From contig VLTN01000083.1 of NCBI GenBank assembly GCA_008330645.1, forward strand, positions 1-64,000: DNA of 64,000 nucleotides, in the 5' to 3' direction. Every line of letters starts with the position of its first letter. Position 1 is the stretch's first letter. Origin of the DNA: Cafeteria roenbergensis (lineage: Eukaryota; Sar; Bigyra; Bicosoecida; Cafeteriaceae). Shown here piece by piece: positions 9,219 through 19,452 of this stretch. The translations under genes were made by a program, and so were the position numbers. Under the pieces are notes generated by a model. It was given only the letters and a program-made list of their open reading frames with translations. It made no database searches and was not told the DNA's origin.

Positions 9219-11521
9219 CTACGCAAACGGGTCGATGTCGATGTCCCCGCCCTTGGGCTTGGCGGCGGGCGAGGCCGCGGGGCGACGGCCGGCCATGCGA
9301 GGGCGGGGCGCGGCCTCCGCCCTGAGTACAGCGTCCAGACCGCCACCGCCCATGCGACCAGCGCCCCCCGCCCCGCGCATCGGCGCCATGCCGCCGGCCC
9401 CGCCGCGGGGAGGCGAGGCTCGGAAGGGGTCGTGGCCCGCTGAGGCTGGCGCTGGTCCGGCGGCCGCGCCCCCTGCGGCGGTGAAGGCCAGCGCCCCCGC
9501 AACAGGGCCGGCGCCCAGGCCAGGGCGGCCCGGCGGCGTCGGTCCGGGCCGCATGACGGGACCCGCGGGTCCCACGCCCGTCGGCCGCCGACTCGCCCGC
9601 AGCTGGCCCATCGTCGTCGGCTTGGTCGGAGCTCTCCCGGCCAGCCGAGCGGCCTCGGCGCGGCGAACGCCAGTCAGGTCCTCCAAGTTCACCAGCGTGG
9701 CCTCGTCCACCTCCGAGCGTCGGGACGACGCGTCGGCGCCGCCTCCGCCCCCTCCGCCGTCCCCGCCGCCAGACGCGGAGCCGCCGCCCAGCCCTGCAGG
9801 TGCGGCCGCGAAGACGTCGTCGACTTCCGACGCGATGAGCCCTGCGACGCCCCCGCCCCCGCCTGCCGCCGGCGCCGGCGCCGGGCCGAAGAGATCGTCG
9901 TCGTCGAACCCGTCCCCGCCAGACCCGCCGCCGCCGCCCCCCCCCGCGCTGATGCCGCCGCCGCCGCCAACGCCGCCCGCCCGGGGAGCGTCCGTCTCGA
10001 AGTTGAGCATCGACACCTCCTCGGCCACATTGGGGGGCGCGTCGTCGACGTCCTCCGCGAAGGGGTCGACGGCCGCGCCAGCACCGCTGGCGTCGGCGAA
10101 CTCGCCCACCCCCTCGCCGAACGCGTCGGCGTCGCCACCGACGCCACGATGCGCTCGGCCGTCGTCGAGCCCGTCGCTGAAGGCGTCGCCGGCGTCGTCG
10201 TCGAACGGGTCGGGCTGCCTCTGACGGCCACCGCTCCCACCGACGGCTGTGCCGCGCCCGCGGGCGGCGGCGGCGCCGGGAGCGCGCGAGGGCGTCCTCC
10301 CAGGGGCCGGGGGGCCGCCCGCGGACTGCTCGAGCCCGCTGCCGGAGCCCCACCCGAACGCGTCATCGTCTGCGGTGGCAGCTGCAATCGCGGCTCTGGG
10401 CGCAGCTGCGCGTCCTGGCGCAGGCGCCCGGCCCGTGGGCGTGCCCGCCCCCACCTCCCCGTAGCTGTCGGTGAAGCCGAAGGCCTGGCCCTCGTCCTCG
10501 TCGTCCATGGAGCGAATCTGGGTGGCCGTGCCGGCCCTGCCAGTCACGGCCTCCCAGACGGTCCCGGCGGCGGTCGCGGCGGCGGGCCCGCGAGCAGACG
10601 GGGCCCGGATCACCGGGCGCGCGGGACGGGCAGCGGCGCCACGCGCGCGTGGGTCGAAGCCAGCGTCGTCGTCGAAGCCGGCGCCGGCGCCCACCACATC
10701 GAAGGCGGTCGCCCCGCCGCCCCCGCCGCCGCGGACTCCGCTGGGCGCCTCTGCAGCAGCGGCACCGCTGGCGCGGCGGCTCCCGGGGCCGCTTCCGCCT
10801 CCTCCGGTGAAGTCGGCGAAGTCCACCCCTCGCACCTCGGACCTGGTCGAGCCGTTGGACGCCATCGTCGCGGCGGAGCCGGGCAGAGCCTCGCGGCGCC
10901 ACGCGTCCATCATGGAGAAGGAGGCCTCGGGCAGCTCCTCGAACCGCCGCCCGTCCACGAAGAGCTCTGCACGGCGCCGGACACGACCGCGGGGCGACTG
11001 TGGCGGTGCGCAGGCCACCCTGGCGGAGGGACGGGATCGCACGGGGCGCGCCGGCGGGGTGGGGCGGGGGCACTGCCGCTGGGCAGTCGCCGGCGCTCAC
11101 CGTACGCGTTGGTGGAGGTGATGACAGCGCCCAGCCGGTGGTCCTTGAGAAGCATGCGGTGGGAGAACTCCCCCACGACGCGCTGCGGGGTGGCGGCGAC
11201 GGAGGCGGTGGCGACAGCGGGCGCGCGGGAGCGGGTGGGGCCCACGCCGAGGTGCGGGACGGGCGCTTCGGGGTTGCCGTGGGCAGCTCAGGCCAGGCCT
11301 GAAGCGCGATGTCTGGAGCAGGGCGTGCCGGCACTGTGGTAAGCACCTGGACATTGCTTCGAACTCACCCCTGTCGAGCTGAACACGGGACGACCGTTGT
11401 GTTCGATTCGCTTCTTGCCGCTCAGCACCGAGTGGGTGAGCGTGATAACATGCTCCCGGGGAATTCCCTCGAAGCAGAACCGCCACACCACGCGCCATTT
11501 GGACTGGTTCTTCCCCTGCAT
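9219..11521 (-). CDS. FAIM-like domain protein with DPF/DLF adaptor-type tail, complete copy
   Basis: Three exons: 11369-11521, 11101-11182 and 9219-10966, giving 660 aa. Introns are GTGAGT...CGCAG (phase 0) and GTGAGC...TGCAG (phase 1). Residues 1-95 resemble the Fas apoptotic inhibitory molecule (FAIM) beta-sandwich: WRVVWRFCFEG, HVITLTHSVLSGKKRI, then NAYELFVDGRRFEELPE. The rest is low-complexity Gly/Ala/Pro/Asp with five motifs of the kind that bind clathrin adaptor appendages (DPFDDD, DPFAED, DLFGP, DPFR, terminal DPFA) plus an internal NLEDLTG motif. From known families, FAIM proteins protect against stress and aggregation, while DPF/DLF motifs recruit AP-2; the pairing suggests an endocytic or trafficking adaptor, which is inference. 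The start is the ATG at 11521; a CCTAG acceptor-like site just upstream means a 5' UTR intron is possible. Confidence 0.7.
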
Positions 11522-12356
11522 GATCACAAATCGGGCTAGGGGGTGGCAGCAGGGAGGCAGGAGGGGCCTGGGGCAGGGCGGCGCAGCTGCTCCTCAGCCT
11601 CTGGCTCGCGCGCAAACCTCGGCCGAGTCGTGCTCCGGGCCTGGGCTACATCGGGCCTCCCTCGCACCTTGCTGATATCCGCGATGTCGCGGCTGAGCCG
11701 CATGGGGATGGCATGCTCCATGGTTGAGAAGGCGCGCCAGCGACCCTGCAGCCGGGCACTTGCAGAGGGTGTTCTTGCTGCAGATTGCCGGCGTCGGCGC
11801 ATTATTTGTGCTCGGCAAACATATTTGATGGAGCCCGCAAATGTCTCGAGAACCGGATGCAAGGAAGCATCACAAGCTTTTGGGCCCGAAGGAAGCAAGG
11901 CAGAACGCATCGCCGAATTCTTCGCGACATTTGTCCCCGAGGACATTCTGGCGCGGCTCGGAGCCAGACACGGCATTTGGACGAGCAATCACGAGCAAGC
12001 TTGAGCCTACGCTGCGTTTGTCGGCTGCTCTGGCTGTTGCGAGGTCGCCTGCGCACCAGGACGATTTGTCCAAAGCCAGACCGCCAAGGACTCGCCAGAT
12101 GAGCGGGCGCCGTGTGCTCTTTGGGGTTGGCGTCATCGAGAGGCGGGGTTCGCTGGCTCTCGCGACGATGCTGTCGGCCGCGGCCGCGCTTCGCGCAGCA
12201 GGCCGGGTTGGCACTCAACGAGTCAAGCACCATCATCCCTCGTCTTTCGCCGGTATGCACTTGTTGTGGAAAGAAACAGCTTCGCCGAACTGGGCACTCG
12301 CGCGCTTCCGTGTGGGGTCTGGACAGTGCAGCAGCCGCCTTGGCTGCGCCGCCCTG
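11522..12356. other. Intergenic region, lower G+C, no gene seen
   Basis: This lies between the start of the FAIM-like gene and the stop of exportin-T, both on the minus strand. It is visibly less G+C-rich than the flanks. Open frames on both strands overlap one another and none looks like a protein. It should hold the FAIM-like promoter and the exportin-T 3' UTR. Confidence 0.6.
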
Positions 12357-15300
12357 CTACCGTTGCCCTGCTGGGACCACCGGCGCCTGCGCGGCTCTGA
12401 GCGCCTCACAGAAGTTCACGAAGAGCGAGCGCACGTCCTCCCAGTTGCCGGACGCAGCCCGAGCGCAGAGCGACTCAGCGTACATGCGGCACATGTCGGG
12501 GCTTGCGCCCAGCGACGGAAGGATTGAGCTCTGCAGCGCCCCCACGAATGGGTTGTGCTCAGGACCTCCTGCCGCCGGCCCTGACCGCCGCAGCAGCAGC
12601 GCCTGCAGCACCGCAATGTCCTTGGCTGTGTCCGCGCTCTTGGCGTCCCCGGGCACCCAATCTGGCAGGAACGGAATGCGAAGCAGCGCAGGCAGCGCCC
12701 TCTCGGCAATGAACGACTGGAACCCGGCCAAAGCAGCAGGGTCCAGGGCGGCGGCCGAGGCCTCGTCTGGCGAGTAGGCGGGAATCACGCCGGGCCCAGC
12801 CGGCTCCGTTGGCCGTGGGGGCTCGGGCCACCAAACCTCCGTGAGAGCCGAGAACACGCCCACGCCGGCTCTGCGCAGGGGCTGCGCCTCGTCGGTGGGG
12901 CCGGACCCTGCCACGGACGGAAGGGTCGTCTGCACAAGCAGCGCCTCGAGCAGGCGCGGGAGCGCCGCGCGAGCCTCAGGCGAGTCGTGAAGCACCGACG
13001 CCAGAGCCGGGCCCGAGCTGGCAAGCCCCTTGAGGAACGTCAGCAGGCCGCTGAGCAGCGCCTGCCGCTCGCGCCCGCTCTCGCTGGCAGCGCGCGTTTC
13101 CTCGTTCGGAAGCAGGGCGAACACCCGAACCAGCAGAGCTGGCAGGGCCGCTCCGCGGAGGAGCGGTGCAGTCCCGCCGCGGAACTCGTGCGTTACGAAC
13201 GTGAGGAGGCGGAGGAGCATGGTCATGTCCGTTGCGGTGGGGCACTCGAAGAGGAGCGGCAGAGCCGGTGCCAGGAACGGCAGGACCCGCTGGCGCAGCT
13301 GGCCGACCATCACCTGCAGGAGGAAGCGAACCCTGTCGCGCACGGTGGAGCGGGCCCTTCGGCCCCTGCCCTTGCTGCTCGAGGCCGAGGAGCCGCGGCT
13401 GGCAGCGTCGTTGTCGGCCGGGTCGCGGGCGCCGCCGCGGCTGGCACCGGCCGCGCTGCCTCCGCTTGCTCTGCCGGTGCTTGGGCTGTCGTTGTCGTCG
13501 TCGTCGTCGGTGTCGGGAGGCGGGCCCGGGAAGATGGCGAGAGCTGCCACTGCCGCCCTGACAATGCGCTCCAGCAGGCGGTGCGTCTCGGGGCCAACGG
13601 GGGGAAGGCCCTTGACGAGGCAGCCGACGGAGCCCAGGGCTCCCGCGCACCAGTGCTGGGCGGCCGATGCGGAGGCGGGGGCGAGGCTCGTGCCGATGGC
13701 TGCGTCGGGCGTGCCGGGCGGGGCGGCCGCACGCAGCGCCGCAATGCCAGTCTCGAGCGAGTCGATGGTTGGGCCGACAGCCGCCGCAGTGAAGCGCGTT
13801 CTGTCCGCCTCGGATACCCACGCCTGGCCGAGCAGCACGCCCGCCACCTCGAACGCGGCGATGCGCGCCGCCGACGAGGCCGTGTCGCCCGACACTCCGC
13901 CGTCAGCGGACAGGCCGCCGTCGGCCGAGGCGGCGGCCGCCCGGCTTGCGCCTGCGGGCGACGGGACGGTGAGGAGGGGCCCCACGGCCGCCAGCAGGGC
14001 CGACGCGTGGGGCTTGGTCGCGCAGAGCGTGCGCAGGACGCGGACGAGCTGCGAGCCGGTGCTGGCGGCGAGGCGGCGGTGGCGGCTGCGAAGGCCGTGG
14101 GGGCCGGCCATGGCGGCGAGGACCTCGGGGGCGAGGTCAGGCACGGCGGGGAGCGCCGCCACGAGCCGGACGCACGTTGCGAAGCCCGTCTCGGCGACGC
14201 AGGGGTTGCTGTGGAGCCAGAACCTGGAGAGGACGAGGGCCCGGACGGCGGGCACGGCGCCAGGGACGCGCGCCGCGACCGCGGCGGCCTTGGGGCTCCC
14301 GTGCGTCCACCAGTGGATGGCGGCGATTGCTCGCTCCGCCTGGGGCCAGGAGGAGGCCGGTCCGTTGGAGGCGAGGTCGGCGAGGGCTGGGATGGACACT
14401 GCAGCGATGTGCGTCAGCGTGGCCACGGGAAGGCCCGCGGCGACGGGGGCGAGCACGCGGTTGCCCGCGATGGTGCGCAGGTCCTCCGTCGTGGCGTGGA
14501 GGTGGCCGGAGGCGTCGGCAACCACCTCGTGGGAGGCCGGGAGCAGGAGCATGGCCAGCGCGGCGTCGAGGAGCGGCTCTGCCAGGGAGAGGGCCGAGAA
14601 GGAGGAGGCCGCGGCGGCCGTGCGGGCGAGGTGCGCCGCCTTGGCCTCGCTGCGAGTCTGAGACGACAGAGCGGCGGAGTAGGCGCCCCGGGACGCGGCG
14701 CCGGCGGCCCCAGCGGCCGCTATGGCCTCGATGTGCGAGGGAAGCAGCGGGGGCGAGCCCATGACGATGCGGGCGAAGGCGTCGGCGGCGAGGCCGGACG
14801 GGGGCGCGGCGTCCGCCGGGATGGACGAGGCTCCCCCCGACGCCAGCGCCGACGCGGCTCTGCCCTCGTCACCGGCTCTCACGGCGATGGCGTGCAGCGC
14901 TGGCTCGAGCTCCACGGCTGCAGCCGGGGGCGCCACCACCGCCAGGGCCAGCGCCTGACGAGCGCAGCGGAGGCAGAGCTGGCCCCCGGCCCGCGCGGCG
15001 GCGGGGTCGTTGATGACGTCGGGGGAGTCCAGGGCCTCCATCAGAGCGGCGCCGAGGTCGCCGACGAACTGGCAGACGACTCGCGCCCAGTCGAGCTCGC
15101 TGATGGGGTACGTGGCGGGCGTGTGGCCGGAGCCGTCGCCGCCTCCCAGCGAGACGGCCGATGCCATGGCGGCCACGCGGCCGGCGAGGGCCGTCGCGGG
15201 CGCCTTGGGAAGCGCCGCCTGCCCGGGGAGGGTGCCGACCCTGTCCACGGCCAGCACCTTGAGCGAGCATGCCGCGTCGACGAGCCCCGTGCGCGCGACG

Positions 15301-16310
15301 CTCTCGAAGCGCTGGCGTCCGGTCATGCCCTTGCGAGCGAGGGCGTCGAGGCAGCCCACGGCGCTGACGCGGACGCCGCCCTTGGCCTGTGAGACGAGGC
15401 GGGCCACGTGGCCGAGCAGCCCTGGGTGCGTGAGCGCGTCGGCGTCGGCCCAGGCGGTCCAGCTGCCCACGGCTTCGAGCGTGTCGTTGCACAGCGTGAC
15501 GGGGGCGGCGACGCCGTCGGCCGCGAGGGCCGCGTAGGGGAACCCCGCCGCCCGGGCCTCGGCCGCGGTGGGGGGAACCCCACTGGGCCCGCTGGGCAGA
15601 CGGAGGTGGCGCGCGTCGAGCCCGTCCACGGCCGGACCGCACTCCGCCAGCACCCGCGTCCACGCCGCCACGACGCGAGAGAGGCTGCCGTCAGAGCGAA
15701 CGCCGTCCTTGACCTCCGCGCCGGCGGCCTTGTCCTCCGCCGTCTGCAGCGCGCGCATTCGCGGATCCGCCACCTCGCTGTCCAGCTCCAGCAGCACGCG
15801 GAGCCACAGGTGCACGCTACCGGGGCGGGCCAGGACGGAGGACCCCTCCGGCGGAACGAGCACCGACGTGAGCTCGTCCACGGCGCCCGGCCACCGCCGC
15901 GGGTAGTCGAGCTTCACGAACATGGCCAGCAGCAGGCCGAGCCGGTTTCGCGAGGGGGTGTCGTCGTTCTCTGCGACGTGGGGGACGTACTGGGTGCGGA
16001 CCCAGTCCATGATGCCGCGGCGAAGGGCCTCCTTGGTGGCCGGCGCCTGGCCCGAGTACATGTCCGAGCGAAGCAGCAGCTCCAGCTGTTGCAGCGCGAA
16101 AAATCGCGCAAGCGGCTCGGAAGTACCCACGAGCAGCCTGGGAAGCATGTGCCACGCGCCCTCCTGCTGCGCCAGGTTGTGAACCGCCGTCACAGCCGCG
16201 GTGTAGGCCGCCGGCGACGGGGCGCGGGCCGGGTCCGCGGCCATCAGCACGGCCGCCTCGAAGGAGCGCAGCTGCTCGGCCTCGGTCGAGCCGCCGATGA
16301 CTGCCGCCAT
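12357..16310 (-). CDS. XPOT: Exportin-T, nuclear tRNA export receptor
   Basis: Single-exon frame of 1317 aa. The N-terminus matches the exportin-T/Los1 family: an importin-beta-like repeat with PLARFFALQQLELLLRSD, then TKEALRRGIMDWVRTQYV, RNRLGLLLAMFVKLDYPRRW and LWLRVLLELDSEVADPRM, aligning with the yeast and human proteins in order. The C-terminus keeps the final helix FVNFCEALR. Exportin-T binds mature tRNA with RanGTP in the nucleus and carries it through the pore. The protein is about 350 residues longer than the human one; the extra length is mostly Ala/Gly loops and an acidic DTDDDDDNDSP stretch near residue 935. The start is the first ATG of the matching region. The 3' neighbour is the FAIM-like gene, same strand. 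Confidence 0.88.
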   Translation of the reverse strand: MAAVIGGSTEAEQLRSFEAAVLMAADPARAPSPAAYTAAVTAVHNLAQQEGAWHMLPRLLVGTSEPLARFFALQQLELLLRSDMYSGQAPATKEALRRGIMDWVRTQYVPHVAENDDTPSRNRLGLLLAMFVKLDYPRRWPGAVDELTSVLVPPEGSSVLARPGSVHLWLRVLLELDSEVADPRMRALQTAEDKAAGAEVKDGVRSDGSLSRVVAAWTRVLAECGPAVDGLDARHLRLPSGPSGVPPTAAEARAAGFPYAALAADGVAAPVTLCNDTLEAVGSWTAWADADALTHPGLLGHVARLVSQAKGGVRVSAVGCLDALARKGMTGRQRFESVARTGLVDAACSLKVLAVDRVGTLPGQAALPKAPATALAGRVAAMASAVSLGGGDGSGHTPATYPISELDWARVVCQFVGDLGAALMEALDSPDVINDPAAARAGGQLCLRCARQALALAVVAPPAAAVELEPALHAIAVRAGDEGRAASALASGGASSIPADAAPPSGLAADAFARIVMGSPPLLPSHIEAIAAAGAAGAASRGAYSAALSSQTRSEAKAAHLARTAAAASSFSALSLAEPLLDAALAMLLLPASHEVVADASGHLHATTEDLRTIAGNRVLAPVAAGLPVATLTHIAAVSIPALADLASNGPASSWPQAERAIAAIHWWTHGSPKAAAVAARVPGAVPAVRALVLSRFWLHSNPCVAETGFATCVRLVAALPAVPDLAPEVLAAMAGPHGLRSRHRRLAASTGSQLVRVLRTLCATKPHASALLAAVGPLLTVPSPAGASRAAAASADGGLSADGGVSGDTASSAARIAAFEVAGVLLGQAWVSEADRTRFTAAAVGPTIDSLETGIAALRAAAPPGTPDAAIGTSLAPASASAAQHWCAGALGSVGCLVKGLPPVGPETHRLLERIVRAAVAALAIFPGPPPDTDDDDDNDSPSTGRASGGSAAGASRGGARDPADNDAASRGSSASSSKGRGRRARSTVRDRVRFLLQVMVGQLRQRVLPFLAPALPLLFECPTATDMTMLLRLLTFVTHEFRGGTAPLLRGAALPALLVRVFALLPNEETRAASESGRERQALLSGLLTFLKGLASSGPALASVLHDSPEARAALPRLLEALLVQTTLPSVAGSGPTDEAQPLRRAGVGVFSALTEVWWPEPPRPTEPAGPGVIPAYSPDEASAAALDPAALAGFQSFIAERALPALLRIPFLPDWVPGDAKSADTAKDIAVLQALLLRRSGPAAGGPEHNPFVGALQSSILPSLGASPDMCRMYAESLCARAASGNWEDVRSLFVNFCEALRAAQAPVVPAGQR

Positions 16311-17040
16311 GGCTGCGAGTCCTGCAGGTCGGGTAGAAAAGCCGCGCCCTTTTTAAGGGCTCCACGGCCCTGTGGCGGGTTGCTGGCGGCTCGAGGGTCA
16401 CAGGCTCGCCAAGAGTGCGAGAGCGGAAGCGCCACCCTTGGATCGCCCGCCCAGAGGCGAAGGGGCTCCTAGCGACGACGCGACCAGGAGGGTCCTGGCG
16501 TAAAACAGACGCTCCGAGGCAGCGGGCCGGCGGTCGCTGCCCTTGGCGCGCAGGCGCGCGCTCGCGATTGTGTGTCCTTCAGTTCTGCCGCAAGAAAGGC
16601 GGGGTGGCTCTGCCGGCTGCTTGCGTGGCGACGGCAAGAGTCGGCGGCAGGTGCGTCGCCCGCGCCGGGGACTGGCCGCGGGGCGGGCGCCGAGGCCGCA
16701 TGCCCTCGGGCCGCGCGCAACGCGCGCGCTGTGCCCCGCTGGCAGATTGCGCGGCACCGCGCGTCTCGGACAGGCGCGTGACCGACCGGCGGCCAGCTCC
16801 GGCCCCCAGGCTGCGCGCGCGCGCTGCTGCTGCTGGCGCGCGATGTGCGGGGCGCGGCCGCGCCTGGAAGCTGTGCTGAGCGTTTGGGGCCACGAAATCG
16901 GGTCCCACGAACTTATACACACAACGATACACGCAGTCACAGAAAAACACGCACCGCAACGCATCGGCGATGGCCAGGCCCCTCTGCTGGGCACGCAGCT
17001 CGCGAGCGCCAACCGGCTGACCAGAGACGCCCGGCGAACC
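16311..17040. other. Intergenic region between ISCA1 and exportin-T
   Basis: About 730 bases between the ISCA1 stop (17041) and the exportin-T start (16310), both genes on the minus strand. It should contain the ISCA1 3' UTR and exportin-T promoter. Overlapping open frames here have no protein-like sequence. An A/T-richer patch lies at about 16,885-16,950. Confidence 0.55.
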
Positions 17041-18260
17041 TTAGGAGCGGTCCGCCGCCGCGACGGCTTGCTGCGCCAGAGCAGCTGGCCACAGCGCGGC
17101 GCCAGCCGGGGCGGACGGCCACAGCGCGGCGCCAGCCGGGGCGGGCGCCCCGACGACGGGGGGCGGAGGCGCCGTGGCCGCGCTGGCGGTGGCACCCGGG
17201 GGCGTGCCCCCACCGGCCGAGGGCGGGATGCCGCCGGCGGGCGGCGCGCCGCCGACGGCGCCGGGGGGCATGCCGGCCGGGGGAGTGCCGCCAGCGCCGC
17301 TGCTGCTCGCGCCGGCCGGGGGAGCGCCGCTGCCGGAAGCAGGGGGCTTCCCGTCGATTGTGGGCTTGCTGCCGCCGAGCGTGAACGACTCTCCGCAGCC
17401 GCACACGTCCGTCGCCTGCGGGTTCTCGAACACAAACCCTTCGCGAACCTCGTCGCTCTGGAAGTCCATAGTGGTGCCGATGATGGTGAGGAGAGCGCGC
17501 GGCTCAATGTAAACCTTGATGCCCTCCACGTCCACGCTGTCAGCGAACTTGCTCGCCGTGGGGGCTTCGTCGACCCAGTTGATCGTGTACGACATGCCGT
17601 TGCAGCCCCGCGTCTTGACGCCCACTCGCACGCCCAGCGCCTCGGGGCGGTTCGCCTTGAGCGTTTGGAGCCTCTGCTTGGCGGCTTCTGTCTGCACGGG
17701 CCGTGGGGGTCGAGGGGGCCAGGGGGAGGGAGGCGGAACGGTGGCGGAGCAGTCGCACGTGCGCTCCAAGGCGGTCGGAATCAGAACAGCCGCCGAGGCG
17801 CAGCGCGCCCGCGCGGGCGCGGCGCGGCCGACGCCGCCAGCCGGGCAATGTCGGCAGCACGGGCCCACCCTGGCGCCCAGCGTGCGGCGCAAGCGCCGTC
17901 GCGTTTGCGGGGACGCGGCAGTTGGCGGCCGCCACGTCGACGGGCTGCGAAGCAATCGCGGAACGCCCTGCCCCCCCTTGCCCCCGGCGCAGGGCTTGCA
18001 ACAGGAGCCGGGTGCATAGAGGCACCGACACGCGCGCAGCGCACGGCTTCGCGCCGGGTTGCGGCCGGTGCACGCGGCTCCGGGGCAGGGCCCGGCGCGA
18101 GGGTGCGGCAGCGACGCCCGGCGCAAGGCCGCCCCTGCGGCACGCGCGTGCCAGCGCTCACAACGACGATGGGGGCGGGGATGGCGCGAGAGCGCAGCCG
18201 GCCTCCGCCGGCGGTGACGCGCCCCGCGGCGCGCGCGGCCACTGCGAGAGAGCGGCGCAT
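17041..18260 (-). CDS. ISCA1: Mitochondrial iron-sulfur cluster assembly protein, ISCA1/IscA type
   Basis: Two exons, 18162-18260 and 17041-17691, joined phase 0 across a 470-base GTGAGC...TGCAG intron; 249 aa. Exon 1 encodes an Arg/Ala-rich mitochondrial presequence (MRRSLAVAARAAGR) ending IPAPIVV, and exon 2 starts TEAAKQRLQTL. The A-type fold follows with all three conserved cysteines: RGCNGMSY and DVCGCGESF. Such proteins deliver clusters, mainly 4Fe-4S, to mitochondrial enzymes. The normal family ends soon after CGCGESF; here about 100 extra residues rich in Gly, Pro and Ala follow, including a 9-residue repeat (APAGAALWP) twice. It shares a short divergent promoter with the FAM210-like gene, another probable mitochondrial protein. 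Confidence 0.88.
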
Positions 18261-18465
18261 GGTCAGGGGTGTGGCGGGGGAGGGCGGCTGGTCACCGCGC
18301 AGTCACAGCCGTCGGTCGAAGGGCGCCTCTGCCGGGGAGGCCTTCGGTGTTCAGGCAAGCACGGCCTGAGCGCCCACCGCCCCAACCTCCGTTGGGTCGT
18401 TGCCAGGCGCCACAAGGCCCGGCCCCGCTTCCCGTCCGCCCTAGCACCCGGTCCAGTCGGCCAGC
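18261..18465. promoter_or_regulatory. Divergent promoter region of ISCA1 and the FAM210-like gene
   Basis: The 205 bases separate two start codons pointing away from each other, both for probable mitochondrial proteins, so the region must hold both promoters and 5' UTRs. No TATA-like element stands out. The inference rests on gene layout only. Confidence 0.5.
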
Positions 18466-19452
18466 ATGCGCGTGGCACGCAGGCTGCCGGCCGTGGCCGC
18501 GAGGCTGGCTCGGCCATCGCATTCGCACGGACTTGTTCCCGCACAGATTTATTCCGATGCCGCGGTGGTCGCCAGGAGAGCGTCCAGCATGGCCGCGCTT
18601 GCCTCGAAGAGCGGTATCATGCACCCGCGGGGCGCGGGGCGCCTGTGCGCAGCCCCGCCTGCGGGCTTGGGCGGGCACGCGTTCGGCGGCGGAATCGTGG
18701 CGAGGGCAGTTCGCGGCGCACGGGCCGCATCCGGGCAGCCGGCAGCAGCAAGGCCCGGGCGCGCCATTTCATCGGCGCTTCGGGGCGGGGCCGCCCCGAG
18801 GAGGCTTGCCTCGAGCGGGAGCGGGCCGTCGCGCGGTGCCGACAAGGCGGCGCCACGTGAGTCCCCGCAGGCCGGCAAAGCGGCCAAGCCCGAAGCCGCC
18901 GACTCGGCCCCGGGCAAGGGCGCTCCAACGCAAAGCAGTGGCTCTCCTGGCGCGCCGTCGAGCGCCCCCAGCAAGGCGTCGGAGGTGGCTTCCGCTGCAG
19001 CTGACGCAGCCGCAAAGGACGCCGCCCGCTGGGGCCCGGTCTGGCCCCTGATCCGCGGCTGGCGCTGGACCAAGGCGCAGATGACCGAGCTGTGGAAGCG
19101 GTACGGCTGGCTCACGGTCATCACGTGGCTCGGCGTTTACGTGACGTTCCTCTCCGGCATGTTCGCCGCGCGGCGCGCCGGCCTGATCAAGGGCATGGCG
19201 GCCAAGGACGTGGAGGCGAAGATCAACTCCTTCGAGATCAAGAAGCGGCTCTACGGCCCCGACCACATCAAGCTGTCCCCCGTAGCAATGGACTTCCTCA
19301 TCGCATGGCTGCTCGTCAAGACCACGGAGCCCATCCGGCTCCTCCTCGTCGTCGGGCTGGTCCCGCTGCTCGTCAGGCGCCTGCCGAGGTGGGTGCTCTT
19401 CCGTCTGGGCGCAAAGAACATCCCGGGCCGCACTGGCGGACCCGGCCTCTGA
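18466..19452 (+). CDS. FAM210/DUF1279-domain mitochondrial membrane protein
   Basis: Single exon, 328 aa. The first 110 residues are Arg/Ala/Ser-rich with few acids (MRVARRLPAVAARLARPSHS), as expected of a mitochondrial presequence; a later in-frame ATG at 18589 is also possible. A disordered Pro/Ala/Ser linker leads to the DUF1279 region: LWKRYGWLTVITWLGVYVTF, one hydrophobic segment, then FAARRAGLIKGM, as in FAM210A/B. A second hydrophobic stretch (LLLVVGLVPLLVRRLP) follows. Animal FAM210A sits in the inner mitochondrial membrane and affects mitochondrial translation; the role here is inferred from the domain only. Confidence 0.75.
   Translation: MRVARRLPAVAARLARPSHSHGLVPAQIYSDAAVVARRASSMAALASKSGIMHPRGAGRLCAAPPAGLGGHAFGGGIVARAVRGARAASGQPAAARPGRAISSALRGGAAPRRLASSGSGPSRGADKAAPRESPQAGKAAKPEAADSAPGKGAPTQSSGSPGAPSSAPSKASEVASAAADAAAKDAARWGPVWPLIRGWRWTKAQMTELWKRYGWLTVITWLGVYVTFLSGMFAARRAGLIKGMAAKDVEAKINSFEIKKRLYGPDHIKLSPVAMDFLIAWLLVKTTEPIRLLLVVGLVPLLVRRLPRWVLFRLGAKNIPGRTGGPGL

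Larger units (their letters stand above)
1..11274. repeat. Tandem segmental duplication, about 4.0-kb unit, at least 2.8 units
   Basis: Three near-identical units follow each other: 1 to about 3,230, about 3,231 to 7,268, and about 7,269 to 11,274. Each carries a minus-strand gene B (FAIM-like, DPF tail) and gene A (coiled coil). Similarity stops abruptly near 11,274, where units 1 and 2 continue with a TG-rich stretch but unit 3 continues into unique DNA holding the true first exon of gene B. So the duplication breakpoint lies in intron 1 of gene B. The array runs off the left edge. Units 2 and 3 differ by scattered substitutions and a few small indels; unit 1 has many more single-base indels and a 147-base deletion. 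Each unit has a CA-rich tract (about 1,147-1,190, 5,040-5,090 and 9,048-9,093) upstream of gene A. Confidence 0.9.

Noticed and set aside
11522-12356. Small open frames on both strands in the lower-G+C gap
   Set aside because: They overlap each other, lack domain patterns and have no convincing splice context.
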